From an uncultured SAR86 cluster bacterium (lineage in GTDB: Bacteria > Pseudomonadota > Gammaproteobacteria > Magnimaribacterales > D2472): a stretch of DNA of 64,000 bases. The stretch covers positions 1 to 64,000 of the forward strand of contig CACJML010000003.1 in assembly GCA_902594515.1 (NCBI GenBank), given 5' to 3'. Every line of letters starts with the position of its first letter. The stretch's first letter is position 1. Shown here one piece after another: positions 37,994 through 46,744 of this stretch. The translations under genes were made by a program, and so were the position numbers. Under the pieces are notes generated by a model. It worked only from the letters and a program-made list of their open reading frames with translations, ran no database searches and had not been told where the DNA came from.

Positions 37994-40900
37994 TTAAGAA
38001 GTCTCGACTGTTGTATTTTTACTAAAATAATTTTTAATTGATTCAGGAACCATTAATGCAGCTGGAGTAAAAATAAGAGTTAGAATTGTACTGAAGCCTA
38101 ATCCGAAAACTATCGATTGAGCTAAAAGCTGCCACCAATCAACAACTCGACTCCCTAATTCAATTGATCTAGCAACAATATCTAAACTTACTCCCGCAGC
38201 AAGTGGAAGTAAACCAAAAATAGTCGTAAGGGTTGTTAACAAAATGGGCCTCAATCTTTGTTTGCAAGCCATAACAACAACATCATATCTAGCTAGATTT
38301 TGATTCTCGATTCTAAGCCTGTTGAATGTATCAATTAATACGATGTTGTTATTCACAACAATACCAGCTAAAGCAACAATACCAATTCCAGTCATAGTTG
38401 TCCCGAAGGGCTGTCCTGTGATTAGCAAGCCCAATAAAACACCAGTAGCTGACATAAATACTGCTGACAAAATCAAAATTGATTGATAAAAGCTATTAAA
38501 TTGAGTAAGTAGCAGTACAAGCATCAGAAATATAGCCGTAATGCCTGCAACACTTAAAAAACTATTTACTTCCTCTGTTTCTTCTTGCTGCCCCCTGAAT
38601 TGAATGAAAATCCCTTCAGGAAATTCTTGTTGGTTCACCCATGACCTCAATTCTTTTACTTTTTCATCAATTAAAATATCTTTATCTGATCCAGCAGCTC
38701 CAATTTCATGGAAAAATTTACCATTTCTTCTTACAACGGACTGTCTATTTTCTTTTGGAATAATTTTGATAAATGAACTGATGGGTATTTGTCCTCTTGA
38801 GGAAGGAACCTTTAGATCATCAATGCCAGTCAAAGATCTTTCATCACGTTTAAACCTAACCCTGATTTCAACTTCATCTCTTGAATCGTCAGGTCTATAT
38901 TCACCTGCTTTAAAACCGTTTGTAAGCATCTGAACTATAGCACCGACATCTGAGATATTGACTCCGAGTTGGGCAGCTTTTTGCTTGTCTACATCAATCT
39001 TCCATTCTATTTGAGGATGAGGAAGGGTTGAACTAACATTTGCTAGGCCAGTAACTCCATTTTTTGCATAATCTTCAACCATTCGGGTTACTCTGACAAC
39101 TTCATTTTCAGTGTTTCCAAAAATACCAATTTCAATAGGATTTTCAAATGCAGGTCCACCTTCTTGCTCACTTATTTCAACAATAATGCCTGGGATATTC
39201 GCTACAGCTTGTTTTGATTGATCAATTACTTGTTGACCGGTTAGCCCCTTTGAGTTAATTTCTTCAACCTCAAAGAAACCGCGTCCGACAATATCACCTC
39301 CTGAGTTAAACCACTCAGAGCCTGTTCGTAGATACAAGCTTTTGATTTCTTGTATTTGAAGCAACCTCTTTTCAACCTGCTCAACAATTTCTTTTGATTC
39401 ATTGGCTGAAAAATTGCCCCTAGCTCTTATTGATACTTCTGCAGCGACTGGATCAACATAAGGGAAGTAAACAGTACCTTTTCCAAAACGATCGTAAGAA
39501 ATAATTATGATTGATAGGAGAAAAAAGACGCTTAATATTGTTTCAAAGGGATTTTTTGCAAAAACTCTTACCCACTTGCTATAGAAAGATGAAATTCGGT
39601 CAAAAACAACTTCTCCAGTCTTTTCAGATTCTCCTGATTTTAATGAAGATCTTCTTTGACCAAATACAGCACCAAGAACTGGCACTACAATCATTGCATA
39701 GACTAGTGAGGCTGAAAGAACTATGAAAACAGCAATCGGTAAAAATCGCATAAATTGACCTGTGAATCCTGGCCAAAATATAAGAGGAGTAAAGGCAGCA
39801 ATAGTTGTTGCAGTTGAGGATAGTATAGGATAAAACATCCTCTTTGAAGCTAGTCTATAGGCTTCAATTCTTTGAATGCCCTCAGATATTTTTCTATCTG
39901 CATATTCAGTAACAACAATGGAACCATCTATAAGCATTCCGAGCCCTAATAGCAATCCCATCATTACAAGGAAATTAAATTCTATATTTGCAATATTTAA
40001 AACAATAAAAGTTAAAAGAAAACAAAATGGTATGGAGAGACCAACCAGCATGCCGACTCTAACACCCATACTCGCAACTACTAATATCATGACCAGGAAG
40101 ATTGCAGTAACAATGTTTCCTTGAAGCTCAGTAATCATTTTTTCAGCCCAAATGGTTTCATCATCAGTTTTAACAATTTCAATGTTTTCAGGTAGGTAAG
40201 GTTCAAACTCAGATATATTCGACATGATTGCACGCTTAGCATCTATTGCATTAGCGCCTTCTCTAAGTTTTACTTCAAGCGTAACCGCATCTTTGCCATT
40301 AACTTTTGAATATGATGAGTAGTCTTTAAAAGTTCTTCTTATTTCACCAAGATCTCCAAGGGTCACAACTGCTGAGGGCGTAACTTTGACTGGAATGCTG
40401 TAAACATCTTGAGCAGTCTCAAAAACCCCAGGAACTTCAATGTTAAAACGACCGTCACCGGTATCTTGTGCACCGCCAGGAATAATTACGTTATTGTTTG
40501 AAACAGCTAAATATAGGTCTCTTAATGTAATCCCATAAGTTTCCAGCTTTGACTTGTCAATAATTGCTTCAAGAACCTCATCTGGAGCACCACTTACATC
40601 AATACTCAGAACCTCATCTATGCCTTCAAGCTGATCTTGCAGTTCTTTTGCAAAAAATACTTTTTGCCTCAATGGCCCATTTCCTATCAAGCTGAGGTTC
40701 ATAACAGGGAATGTTGCAAATGAGTATTCTCTTATTTGTGGATCCTCTGCCTCTAGTGGAAGCTTGTATTTAACTTCTTCTACTGCCTGTTTGATATCAA
40801 CAAGTGCAGCATCAATGTCATGTCCTACTTCGAACTCAGCAACCAATCTTGCAAATCCTAGAGTGCTACTAGAGGATATTTCTTCAATCCCAGGGACACT

Positions 40901-41119
40901 TCTAAGTCTATTTTCTAGTGGCTTTGCTATTAATCTAGATGCGTCATTTGGAGAGGCTCCATCGAGAAAGACCGAAACACTTACCAGGGGAAGCTGGATA
41001 CTTGGATCTGCAGCAACGGGAATGATCGTGCGAGAGTAACTTCCAGCAATTAAAACTAGCAAGGCAATAGTTAATGTTGTCTTTCCTTTGGAAAGAGCAA
41101 AATCAACTATTTTATTCAT
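37994..41119 (-). CDS. RND-family efflux permease (AcrB/HAE-type superfamily)
   Basis: 1041-residue inner-membrane proton-driven transporter with the usual two repeats of six membrane helices and two large periplasmic loops. TM4 reads GMLIDGSIVVTEYADR, so only one of the two Asp of the AcrB pair is present. TM10 reads LAGIVVNNNIVLID, with Asn where AcrB has the relay Lys940. These differences occur in several RND clades, so the pump may still be active, but it is not a close AcrB relative. It overlaps the adaptor gene by 4 nt. No outer-membrane factor gene is nearby. Confidence 0.9.
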   Translation of the reverse strand: MNKIVDFALSKGKTTLTIALLVLIAGSYSRTIIPVAADPSIQLPLVSVSVFLDGASPNDASRLIAKPLENRLRSVPGIEEISSSSTLGFARLVAEFEVGHDIDAALVDIKQAVEEVKYKLPLEAEDPQIREYSFATFPVMNLSLIGNGPLRQKVFFAKELQDQLEGIDEVLSIDVSGAPDEVLEAIIDKSKLETYGITLRDLYLAVSNNNVIIPGGAQDTGDGRFNIEVPGVFETAQDVYSIPVKVTPSAVVTLGDLGEIRRTFKDYSSYSKVNGKDAVTLEVKLREGANAIDAKRAIMSNISEFEPYLPENIEIVKTDDETIWAEKMITELQGNIVTAIFLVMILVVASMGVRVGMLVGLSIPFCFLLTFIVLNIANIEFNFLVMMGLLLGLGMLIDGSIVVTEYADRKISEGIQRIEAYRLASKRMFYPILSSTATTIAAFTPLIFWPGFTGQFMRFLPIAVFIVLSASLVYAMIVVPVLGAVFGQRRSSLKSGESEKTGEVVFDRISSFYSKWVRVFAKNPFETILSVFFLLSIIIISYDRFGKGTVYFPYVDPVAAEVSIRARGNFSANESKEIVEQVEKRLLQIQEIKSLYLRTGSEWFNSGGDIVGRGFFEVEEINSKGLTGQQVIDQSKQAVANIPGIIVEISEQEGGPAFENPIEIGIFGNTENEVVRVTRMVEDYAKNGVTGLANVSSTLPHPQIEWKIDVDKQKAAQLGVNISDVGAIVQMLTNGFKAGEYRPDDSRDEVEIRVRFKRDERSLTGIDDLKVPSSRGQIPISSFIKIIPKENRQSVVRRNGKFFHEIGAAGSDKDILIDEKVKELRSWVNQQEFPEGIFIQFRGQQEETEEVNSFLSVAGITAIFLMLVLLLTQFNSFYQSILILSAVFMSATGVLLGLLITGQPFGTTMTGIGIVALAGIVVNNNIVLIDTFNRLRIENQNLARYDVVVMACKQRLRPILLTTLTTIFGLLPLAAGVSLDIVARSIELGSRVVDWWQLLAQSIVFGLGFSTILTLIFTPAALMVPESIKNYFSKNTTVETS

Positions 41120-41997
41120 AGACTAGCTAGATTTGTAACAGCTACGGTTTGGCCATTTTCAACAAATCCCTGTCCTTGAACTATAAGATTTGAAAATTGG
41201 GGTATTCCACTTACCCAAAGCCCGTCGGCTGTATCTTTAATAATTTTTATTGAATGAAACTCAACTTTGCTTTCAGAATTAACAGTCCTTACACCGATAT
41301 TGCCTTCATCGGTTAGCAATAAAACGGAAGCAGTAATTTTATGGGCTAAAATCGGTTGAGTACTAATATGCATTGTACCAGTAATACCATCTCTTACAGC
41401 GCCAGTTAAATTCTCAAACTCTGCTTCAACTCTGAAGGTTCTTGTAGCGGGAGATGCGCTTTTAGATACGAATGTAAGATTAGATGAAATAGTTTCATCA
41501 GTGATTAAATCAATTTTGACCTGAAGACCTTCAAAGATATCTTTGATTTTAGCTTCAGGAACCTCAGCAACAAATGTTATAGGACTTAGCTCAATTATGG
41601 TTGCGCAGATTTCACCTCTTTGAATAAAGTTACCTGGCTTAACAATATTTTCTACATAGCCATCGAATGGGGCTTTTACTTCTGTTCGATTCAGTTCAAC
41701 TATGCCGAGTCTACACAAAAGTTCATCTTTTTTGACCCATTCACCTTGCCGAACACCTGTTGCAACCACCTCACCTGAAGTTTTTGCCTTAACTGCAACT
41801 CTTTTTTCACTTATAGCAACAGAGTTTACGCTTATGGTTGGAGAAATCATTTCCGCAATACTTTCATTAATCACAACTGAGGATAATGTTTTCTGAGCCT
41901 TTGGTGGCTCTATTTTGTCTTCTTCAAGCACGCCAGTTGCGAACCAGAAAGATACTGGTAGCAAAATTAGTAGAGCCATCCTGACGTTTTTAGACAT
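41116..41997 (-). CDS. RND periplasmic adaptor lacking the alpha-hairpin
   Basis: Membrane-fusion protein of only 293 residues, anchored by an N-terminal hydrophobic segment (MALLILLPVSFWFATG). The two lipoyl half-motifs are AKTSGEVVATGVRQGEWV (about 71-88) and EVKAPFDGYVENIVKPG (106-122). Only about 17 residues separate them; in AcrA-type proteins a coiled-coil hairpin of many tens of residues lies here. The beta-barrel and membrane-proximal domains follow. Without a hairpin, contact with a TolC-type channel would have to differ. It is coupled to the permease by a 4-nt overlap. Confidence 0.85.
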   Translation of the reverse strand: MSKNVRMALLILLPVSFWFATGVLEEDKIEPPKAQKTLSSVVINESIAEMISPTISVNSVAISEKRVAVKAKTSGEVVATGVRQGEWVKKDELLCRLGIVELNRTEVKAPFDGYVENIVKPGNFIQRGEICATIIELSPITFVAEVPEAKIKDIFEGLQVKIDLITDETISSNLTFVSKSASPATRTFRVEAEFENLTGAVRDGITGTMHISTQPILAHKITASVLLLTDEGNIGVRTVNSESKVEFHSIKIIKDTADGLWVSGIPQFSNLIVQGQGFVENGQTVAVTNLASL

Positions 41998-42014
41998 AAT
42001 CTTTATATTTTAGA

Positions 42015-42034
42015 ACCTATACCCATATATAGGT
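42015..42034 (-). promoter_or_regulatory. Inverted repeat in the leader of the RND adaptor gene
   Basis: ACCTATA-N6-TATAGGT, a perfect 7-bp inverted repeat 18-37 nt upstream of the adaptor start. A minus-strand TATAAT (42067 down to 42062) lies further upstream, so the repeat would fall just after the start of transcription. It could be a repressor operator or a small leader hairpin. Confidence 0.4.
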
Positions 42035-42098
42035 CCAAATCTCTTGTTTAAAAGGGTGAGTATTATAGTGTAATCAGTCCAAATTGTATGTTTTTGCC

Positions 42099-42707
42099 TC
42101 AAAGATCATATTTTTTTCTGAGCTCTTTGAATAAACTGGAATCAAGCTTTTTTGATTCAAACTCTTCAGTCTCAGTATGATCAATTGATAAATCCAAGCC
42201 CTCTTCAAGTTTAGTCAATAATTCTGCATAATTTTTTCTAAATTGGTTGATTGCATTGTATTGATTGGAGTCATTCAGAGTACTCCATCCAGTTTTGCAT
42301 CCAGCGAAATAAACTATCGGATGTGACCAATTATATTTTTTTCTTGGAGAATAAGATTTTTGAGCTTCCAAAAATGCTTCATCAGCACTCGGAATGCTGT
42401 CTGAGTATGGCTGCTTTCTTACTGCTTTCACAAACTCATTTAGAGTGGGAATGAACTCATTATTGCTAATAATAAAAGCACTAGCTTGGTTTAGCTGATG
42501 AATTGAAAAGTTTTTTAATGTACTTGCCCAGAGTCGTTTCGCAGTAATTATTTTTTCATTGGATGAGTAAATTTTAAAGAACTGATAATGATAGGCCACT
42601 TCAAACTTATAAAATAAATCCTCAATGAATTGAATTATGAGTTTCTTTTTAGAGCTCGAGATCTTTTGACCACGATAGGTCTTTTGTCTGCTCTGAAGAT
42701 TCCCCAT
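42099..42707 (-). CDS. Phage lambda replication protein P-like, candidate helicase loader
   Basis: About 202 residues. Features resembling the replication protein P family: the helical core AKRLWASTLKNFSIHQLNQA, then EFIPTLNEFVKAVRK, a Pro/Ser-rich linker and YNWSHPIVYFAGCKTGW. The last is typical of chromosomal relatives in gammaproteobacteria. I prefer the ATG at 42707, preceded by AAGAAGG, over the one at 42746, which has no Shine-Dalgarno. Either start lies inside the 3' end of the DnaT-like gene (59 or 98 nt overlap), implying co-translation. By analogy with lambda P it may load DnaB. This is inference from family resemblance. Confidence 0.6.
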   Translation of the reverse strand: MGNLQSRQKTYRGQKISSSKKKLIIQFIEDLFYKFEVAYHYQFFKIYSSNEKIITAKRLWASTLKNFSIHQLNQASAFIISNNEFIPTLNEFVKAVRKQPYSDSIPSADEAFLEAQKSYSPRKKYNWSHPIVYFAGCKTGWSTLNDSNQYNAINQFRKNYAELLTKLEEGLDLSIDHTETEEFESKKLDSSLFKELRKKYDL

Positions 42708-43440
42708 GGCCTTCTTCTTTGTTATGAGATCTTTTATTTTCTTCATTATTAATTGTATTAACTATTTCTTTTCTTTTTACAAAGTCTACAAACTTTGAAT
42801 TCCATGATTTTAGCGCTACTCCATCTTCTTCCCAAAATAGTACAAATTCTAATATATATGATTGTGAAACTTTTTTTGGGATATTAGCTAACTCAAGAAC
42901 CTCATAGGCATCACTGCTTGGTTGCCAATTTCGATGCATTTGGGTTGGAGCGCCTTTATTTGGTGATTTTTCCTTTACCCATTCTCTTCTTACAAAGTCA
43001 ACAAAAATTGAGTTCCAATTATCTTTATGCAAGCCTTTTTCGCCCCAATAAATTTTAAATTCTCGTAGCTTGTTAGCACTAAACTTTTTTGATATTCCAC
43101 CCATTAATAATACTTCGTAAACTTCTTTATTGGGTTGCCAGTTAGAATTCATTTGCTTTTTTAATCCAGCTGGAGATTTCCCAGGAAGCTTCAATTTATA
43201 AACATTATCTTTTTTTCTGGTTGCAGAAACGCTAGATCCTATGAGTTTTAGTTTCAAGAGCTTTTGAGTTGCTTGGATGAGATTTTCCCTATTTTCAAAT
43301 TTTAGGTAATTCTCTAAAGTAGAGATCAGTTCATCGAAGTTTTCAGAGGAGATTTTATTCTGCTGAATTACAGCCAAAACTATTGCTGAAGTAGGACCAA
43401 GGGTATTAATTATATCGAGTGAAACTGAAACTTCCTTCAA
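42649..43440 (-). CDS. DnaT-like primosomal protein with tandem DnaT domains
   Basis: 263 residues. The N-terminal ~85 residues look like a small helical/winged-helix domain (IINTLGPTSAIVLAVIQ). Two copies of the DnaT ssDNA-binding domain follow, at about 100-155 (NWQPNKEVYEVLLMGGI ... EFKIYWGEKG ... NWNSIFVDFVRRE) and 171-225 (NWQPSSDAYEVLELANI ... EFVLFWEEDG ... SWNSKFVDFVKRK). The tail is polar and probably disordered. It starts with TTG at 43440, directly after the aroG stop, with AGAGG about 7 nt upstream. With the downstream P-like gene it looks like a replication-restart or helicase-loading pair. Confidence 0.75.
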   Translation of the reverse strand: MKEVSVSLDIINTLGPTSAIVLAVIQQNKISSENFDELISTLENYLKFENRENLIQATQKLLKLKLIGSSVSATRKKDNVYKLKLPGKSPAGLKKQMNSNWQPNKEVYEVLLMGGISKKFSANKLREFKIYWGEKGLHKDNWNSIFVDFVRREWVKEKSPNKGAPTQMHRNWQPSSDAYEVLELANIPKKVSQSYILEFVLFWEEDGVALKSWNSKFVDFVKRKEIVNTINNEENKRSHNKEEGHGESSEQTKDLSWSKDLEL

Positions 43441-44490
43441 TTAGTTTCCTCTTCTTTTCTCAACAGCTTCAAAGCAAGCCTTTAAACATATCATCGTATC
43501 TTCTGTATTCATGCATGCGTCAGTAATACTTTGACCATATGTAAGATTTTCTGAAATTGATTGATTACCCTCTACTAAATTACTCTCTAGCATGAGGCCT
43601 CTTATGAGCAAATTACCATCAGAAATTTGATCAGCGATTTTTTGCGTAACGGCGACTTGATTTTTATGTTGCTTCTGACTATTCCCATGGCTCGCATCGA
43701 TCATGATTGACTCATTAACTTCCGCCTCTCTTAAAGCTATTAGGGTTTTCTCTACTGCTTCATTGTCATAGTTGGGATTGCTGCCACCTCTTAAAATGAT
43801 GTGAGCATCTGAATTACCTGAAGTCTTGTAAATGGAGACCATACCTTCTTTTGTATTGGAAAAGAATACGTGTGAGTGGTTAGCTGCTTGGATTCCATCA
43901 ATTGCTGGCTTGAGTGCACCAGAAGTTCCATTTTTAATACCAATAGGACAAGACAAACCAGATGCTAGCTCTCTATGTATCTGACTTTCTGCAGTTCGAG
44001 CGCCAATAGCACCCCAAGATATTAGATCAGCAACGTATTGTGGTGAAATGGGATCCAGGAATTCTGTACCTATAGGAAGCCCAATTTCAGAAATTTCTTT
44101 AAGAATTGACCTAGCTAACATCAAGCCTTTATTGGCATCAAAAGTATTATTCAGATCTGGATCGTTAATGAGACCTTTCCAACCAACTGTGGTCCGGGGT
44201 TTTTCAAAGTATACTCTCATTACTATTAAAAGATTATCTGAGAATTGATCTCTAGCATCTTTTAAAAATTTAGCGTATTCAATGGCTGATTTTTTATCAT
44301 GAACAGAACATGGTCCACATATCACAAGCAATCTATCATCTTTACCATGGAGGATCTGACTTATTTCATTTCTAGTTCCATATACAAGCGCTGCAACCTC
44401 ATCTGTAAGAGGATATTTCTCTAAAACTTCATTAGGAGTTATTAGATCAAACTTCTCTACAATTCTTGTATTGTCGGTAAGATAATTCAT
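43441..44490 (-). CDS. aroG: 3-deoxy-7-phosphoheptulonate (DAHP) synthase, class I
   Basis: First shikimate-pathway enzyme, joining PEP and erythrose 4-phosphate. 349 residues, like E. coli AroG/F/H. Motifs: VICGPCSVHD, RVYFEKPRTTVGWKG, GIGARTAESQ-like AIGARTAESQIHRE, IGIKNGT and MIDASHGNSQKQH. Which aromatic amino acid inhibits it cannot be told safely by eye. It is transcribed away from scpA, and its stop abuts the TTG of the DnaT-like gene. Confidence 0.95.
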   Translation of the reverse strand: MNYLTDNTRIVEKFDLITPNEVLEKYPLTDEVAALVYGTRNEISQILHGKDDRLLVICGPCSVHDKKSAIEYAKFLKDARDQFSDNLLIVMRVYFEKPRTTVGWKGLINDPDLNNTFDANKGLMLARSILKEISEIGLPIGTEFLDPISPQYVADLISWGAIGARTAESQIHRELASGLSCPIGIKNGTSGALKPAIDGIQAANHSHVFFSNTKEGMVSIYKTSGNSDAHIILRGGSNPNYDNEAVEKTLIALREAEVNESIMIDASHGNSQKQHKNQVAVTQKIADQISDGNLLIRGLMLESNLVEGNQSISENLTYGQSITDACMNTEDTMICLKACFEAVEKRRGN

Positions 44491-44610
44491 GTGCAGTATG
44501 ATAATTCATAAAAAACTATAAAAAATATATTAATCAAAAATATATATGTTTTTACCTCAAATTAACTGATTGACTTAAATCCTTGGCATAAGCCTTAAAA
44601 AGCTTTAAAA

Positions 44611-44626
44611 ACACTATATATTGTGT
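44611..44626 (+). promoter_or_regulatory. NrdR box upstream of scpA
   Basis: ACACTATATATTGTGT matches the published NrdR-box consensus acaCwAtATaTwGtgt at all 16 positions. It contains a possible -10 (TATATT, 44617-44622) 33 bp before the scpA ATG, with a weak CTTAAA -35 at 44594. An NrdR protein is encoded in the same window (26574-27053). A second box at the usual phase is not evident; a half-match begins at 44645. Confidence 0.6.
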
Positions 44627-44658
44627 ATTATTCACTCAATGATTACACTATCTAGTAG

Positions 44659-45453
44659 ATGAGCTCTACAATTCAAAGAGAATTTCCGCTGCTTAAGGGC
44701 AAAAATATAGATGCTCTCCCAGAGGACTTATTTATTCCTCCAAATGCTCTAGAGTTAATCCTTGAGGAGTTCTCAGGTCCAATGGATCTCCTTTTATACC
44801 TAATTAATAAAAAAGATATTGATATATTGGAGCTAGATGTAGCTTCAATCACAGAACAATACCTCCAATATATAGAGATTATGGAAGAATTGAAGGTCGA
44901 GCTTGCATCAGATTACATGGTCATGGCGGCAACTTTAGCGCATATTAAATCTAGAATGTTGCTTCCTCAAGATGATGAGCTTGAAGATGAAGAAGATCCA
45001 AGATCAACTCTTATAAAGAGACTACAAGAATACAAACGCTTTAAATCTGTCTCGGAAAGAATCTCAAACCTTCCCAAAGTTGAACGGGACTATTTTGTTG
45101 CCAACGCTGGCTTGCCAAAGTTTAACGAGCCCAAGGAACAACTTCCTTTTAATTCAACCGATCTTCGGGATGTGTTTGCTGAAGTGATCTCAAGACCTAA
45201 ATTTGAAGGAATCCACTTTGTTGAATTTGAAGAACTATCAACTCAAGAGAGGATTGAGCATATTCTTGGTCTTTTAACCAAAAGAAATATCATTCAGTTC
45301 TTTAAGACCTTTAAAAAATCTGAGGGGAGACAAGGTGTTGCAGTTGCTTTATTGGCATCACTAGAGCTTGTTAAGGATGGCAATGTAGAAATCATTCAGA
45401 ATGAGGACTCAAATCAGTTGTATCTTAAATCAGTTAGTCAGGGAGTCCATTAA
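44659..45453 (+). CDS. scpA: Segregation and condensation protein A
   Basis: Kleisin subunit of the bacterial SMC condensin complex. 264 residues. The N-terminal SMC-binding part reads LELILEEFSGPMDLLLYLI, DIDILELDVASITEQYL and DYMVMAATLAHIKSRMLLP; an acidic linker (DDELEDEED) follows, then a C-terminal winged helix (GVAVALLASLELVKDG). It abuts scpB. A consensus NrdR box lies over its probable promoter. Confidence 0.94.
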   Translation: MSSTIQREFPLLKGKNIDALPEDLFIPPNALELILEEFSGPMDLLLYLINKKDIDILELDVASITEQYLQYIEIMEELKVELASDYMVMAATLAHIKSRMLLPQDDELEDEEDPRSTLIKRLQEYKRFKSVSERISNLPKVERDYFVANAGLPKFNEPKEQLPFNSTDLRDVFAEVISRPKFEGIHFVEFEELSTQERIEHILGLLTKRNIIQFFKTFKKSEGRQGVAVALLASLELVKDGNVEIIQNEDSNQLYLKSVSQGVH

Positions 45454-46019
45454 TGGAATTAAATGCAAATCATGTTGAAGCTATCTTGTTTGGCGCAGCT
45501 CGACCAGTAAAACTTTCAGAAATGAAATCTCTTTTATCAAATCAAGGCATCAAAGTTGAATTATCTGAAATTAAACAAGTCCTTAATGACTTGGAATTAA
45601 GATATCAAGATACTTCACTTTCAATATTAGAAGTTGCTAGTGGATACCGTCTTCAAATTAAATCTGAATTTTCTGAACTAATTTATCCAATGTGGAGTGA
45701 CACCCAAGCTAGAACATCCAAAGCCTTAATGGAAACTATTTCAATAATTGCCTACAAGCAACCAGTTACAAGAGGCGATATTGAGGATATTCGAGGCGTT
45801 AGTGTTAGCTCTCAAATTATAAGAACACTTCTTGATAAAAATTGGATACAAGCTGCAGGACATAGAGATGTTCCAGGAAGACCAACTCTTTACAAAACTA
45901 CAGCTAATTTTTTAGATGATTTACAAATTAAATCAATATCTGATCTCCCGCCATTACCCGAGATAGAAGATGCTTCCATTGATCTTGTTGATGATGATTT
46001 CAATCTCCAAACTGGATAA
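45453..46019 (+). CDS. scpB: Segregation and condensation protein B
   Basis: 188-residue KITE-type partner of ScpA in condensin, with two winged-helix domains. Signatures: VEAILFGAARPV, LEVASGYRLQIKSEF, ALMETISIIAYKQPVTRGDIE and IRGVSVSSQIIRTLLDKNWI, then GRPTLYKTT. Start and scpA stop share a base (TAATG). The usual order scpA-scpB-rluB is kept. Confidence 0.95.
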   Translation: MELNANHVEAILFGAARPVKLSEMKSLLSNQGIKVELSEIKQVLNDLELRYQDTSLSILEVASGYRLQIKSEFSELIYPMWSDTQARTSKALMETISIIAYKQPVTRGDIEDIRGVSVSSQIIRTLLDKNWIQAAGHRDVPGRPTLYKTTANFLDDLQIKSISDLPPLPEIEDASIDLVDDDFNLQTG

Positions 46020-46027
46020 TGCATTGA

Positions 46028-46744
46028 ATGCAAAGACTACAAAAGTTTCTAGCAAGTGCTGGGTTTGGATCTAGGCGCAAATCCGAAGAGATCATAAAAC
46101 AAGGAAGGGTGCGACTCAATGATTCTCAAGCAAAGCTAGGAGATAAAGTTGGCGAATTAGACAAAGTATATGTTGATGGAAATTTAATAGAATTTATTGT
46201 TCAACCTACTAGAATTATCATGTTAAATAAACAACGTGGTGTGATATGTTCCAAGAACCCTCAAAAATTTGGCGCAACAATATTTGATAATTTACCTGAT
46301 CCATCGACTAATTGGATTTCTATCGGCAGACTTGATGTAAACACAACTGGCCTCTTGTTAATAACAAATAATGGTGAGCTAGCACATAAACTCATGCATC
46401 CATCTTCAATAATTGATAGAGAATATCTTGTCAGAGCAAGAGGAAGCTTTAGTGAGGAAATCAAAGAATCCATGCTAAAAGGAATAAATATTGATGATAA
46501 AAAATTGCAGTTAACAGATATTGTCCCGGGGGTGAAGCAATCATCTAATCAATGGTTTACTGTCTGTTTACAGTCAGGGAAAAATAGAGAAGTAAGAAAT
46601 CTTTTTGATCATCATGGCTTACAGGTCAGCAGACTAAAGCGTGTTAGATTTGGTTCGATATTTTTGGATAAGGACTTAAAAGAAGGACAATTAAAAGAAC
46701 TTACCTCAAATGAAGTCGACCAAATCATTGAAAATGGAATATAA
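46028..46744 (+). CDS. rluB: 23S rRNA pseudouridine synthase (RsuA/RluB family)
   Basis: Pseudouridine synthase of 238 residues. The N-terminal S4 RNA-binding domain is RLQKFLASAGFGSRRKSEEI. The catalytic motif with Asp is GRLDVNTTGLLLITNNGEL, followed by RVRAR-like LVRARG and GKNREVRNLFDHHG. Position after scpB indicates RluB (U2605 of 23S rRNA in E. coli numbering) rather than RsuA, RluE or RluF, though the protein is shorter than E. coli RluB. Confidence 0.85.
   Translation: MQRLQKFLASAGFGSRRKSEEIIKQGRVRLNDSQAKLGDKVGELDKVYVDGNLIEFIVQPTRIIMLNKQRGVICSKNPQKFGATIFDNLPDPSTNWISIGRLDVNTTGLLLITNNGELAHKLMHPSSIIDREYLVRARGSFSEEIKESMLKGINIDDKKLQLTDIVPGVKQSSNQWFTVCLQSGKNREVRNLFDHHGLQVSRLKRVRFGSIFLDKDLKEGQLKELTSNEVDQIIENGI

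Noticed and set aside
42099-43440. DnaT/P-like pair as a prophage remnant
   Set aside because: No integrase, terminase, capsid or attachment-like repeats are nearby, and composition by eye matches the neighbours.
44491-44658. Trp/Tyr-type operator for aroG
   Set aside because: I looked for TyrR- and TrpR-like boxes in the aroG-scpA gap and saw none.
44645-44660. Second NrdR box near scpA
   Set aside because: ACACTAT matches the left half but the right half does not, and the 34-bp offset does not fit the usual spacing.
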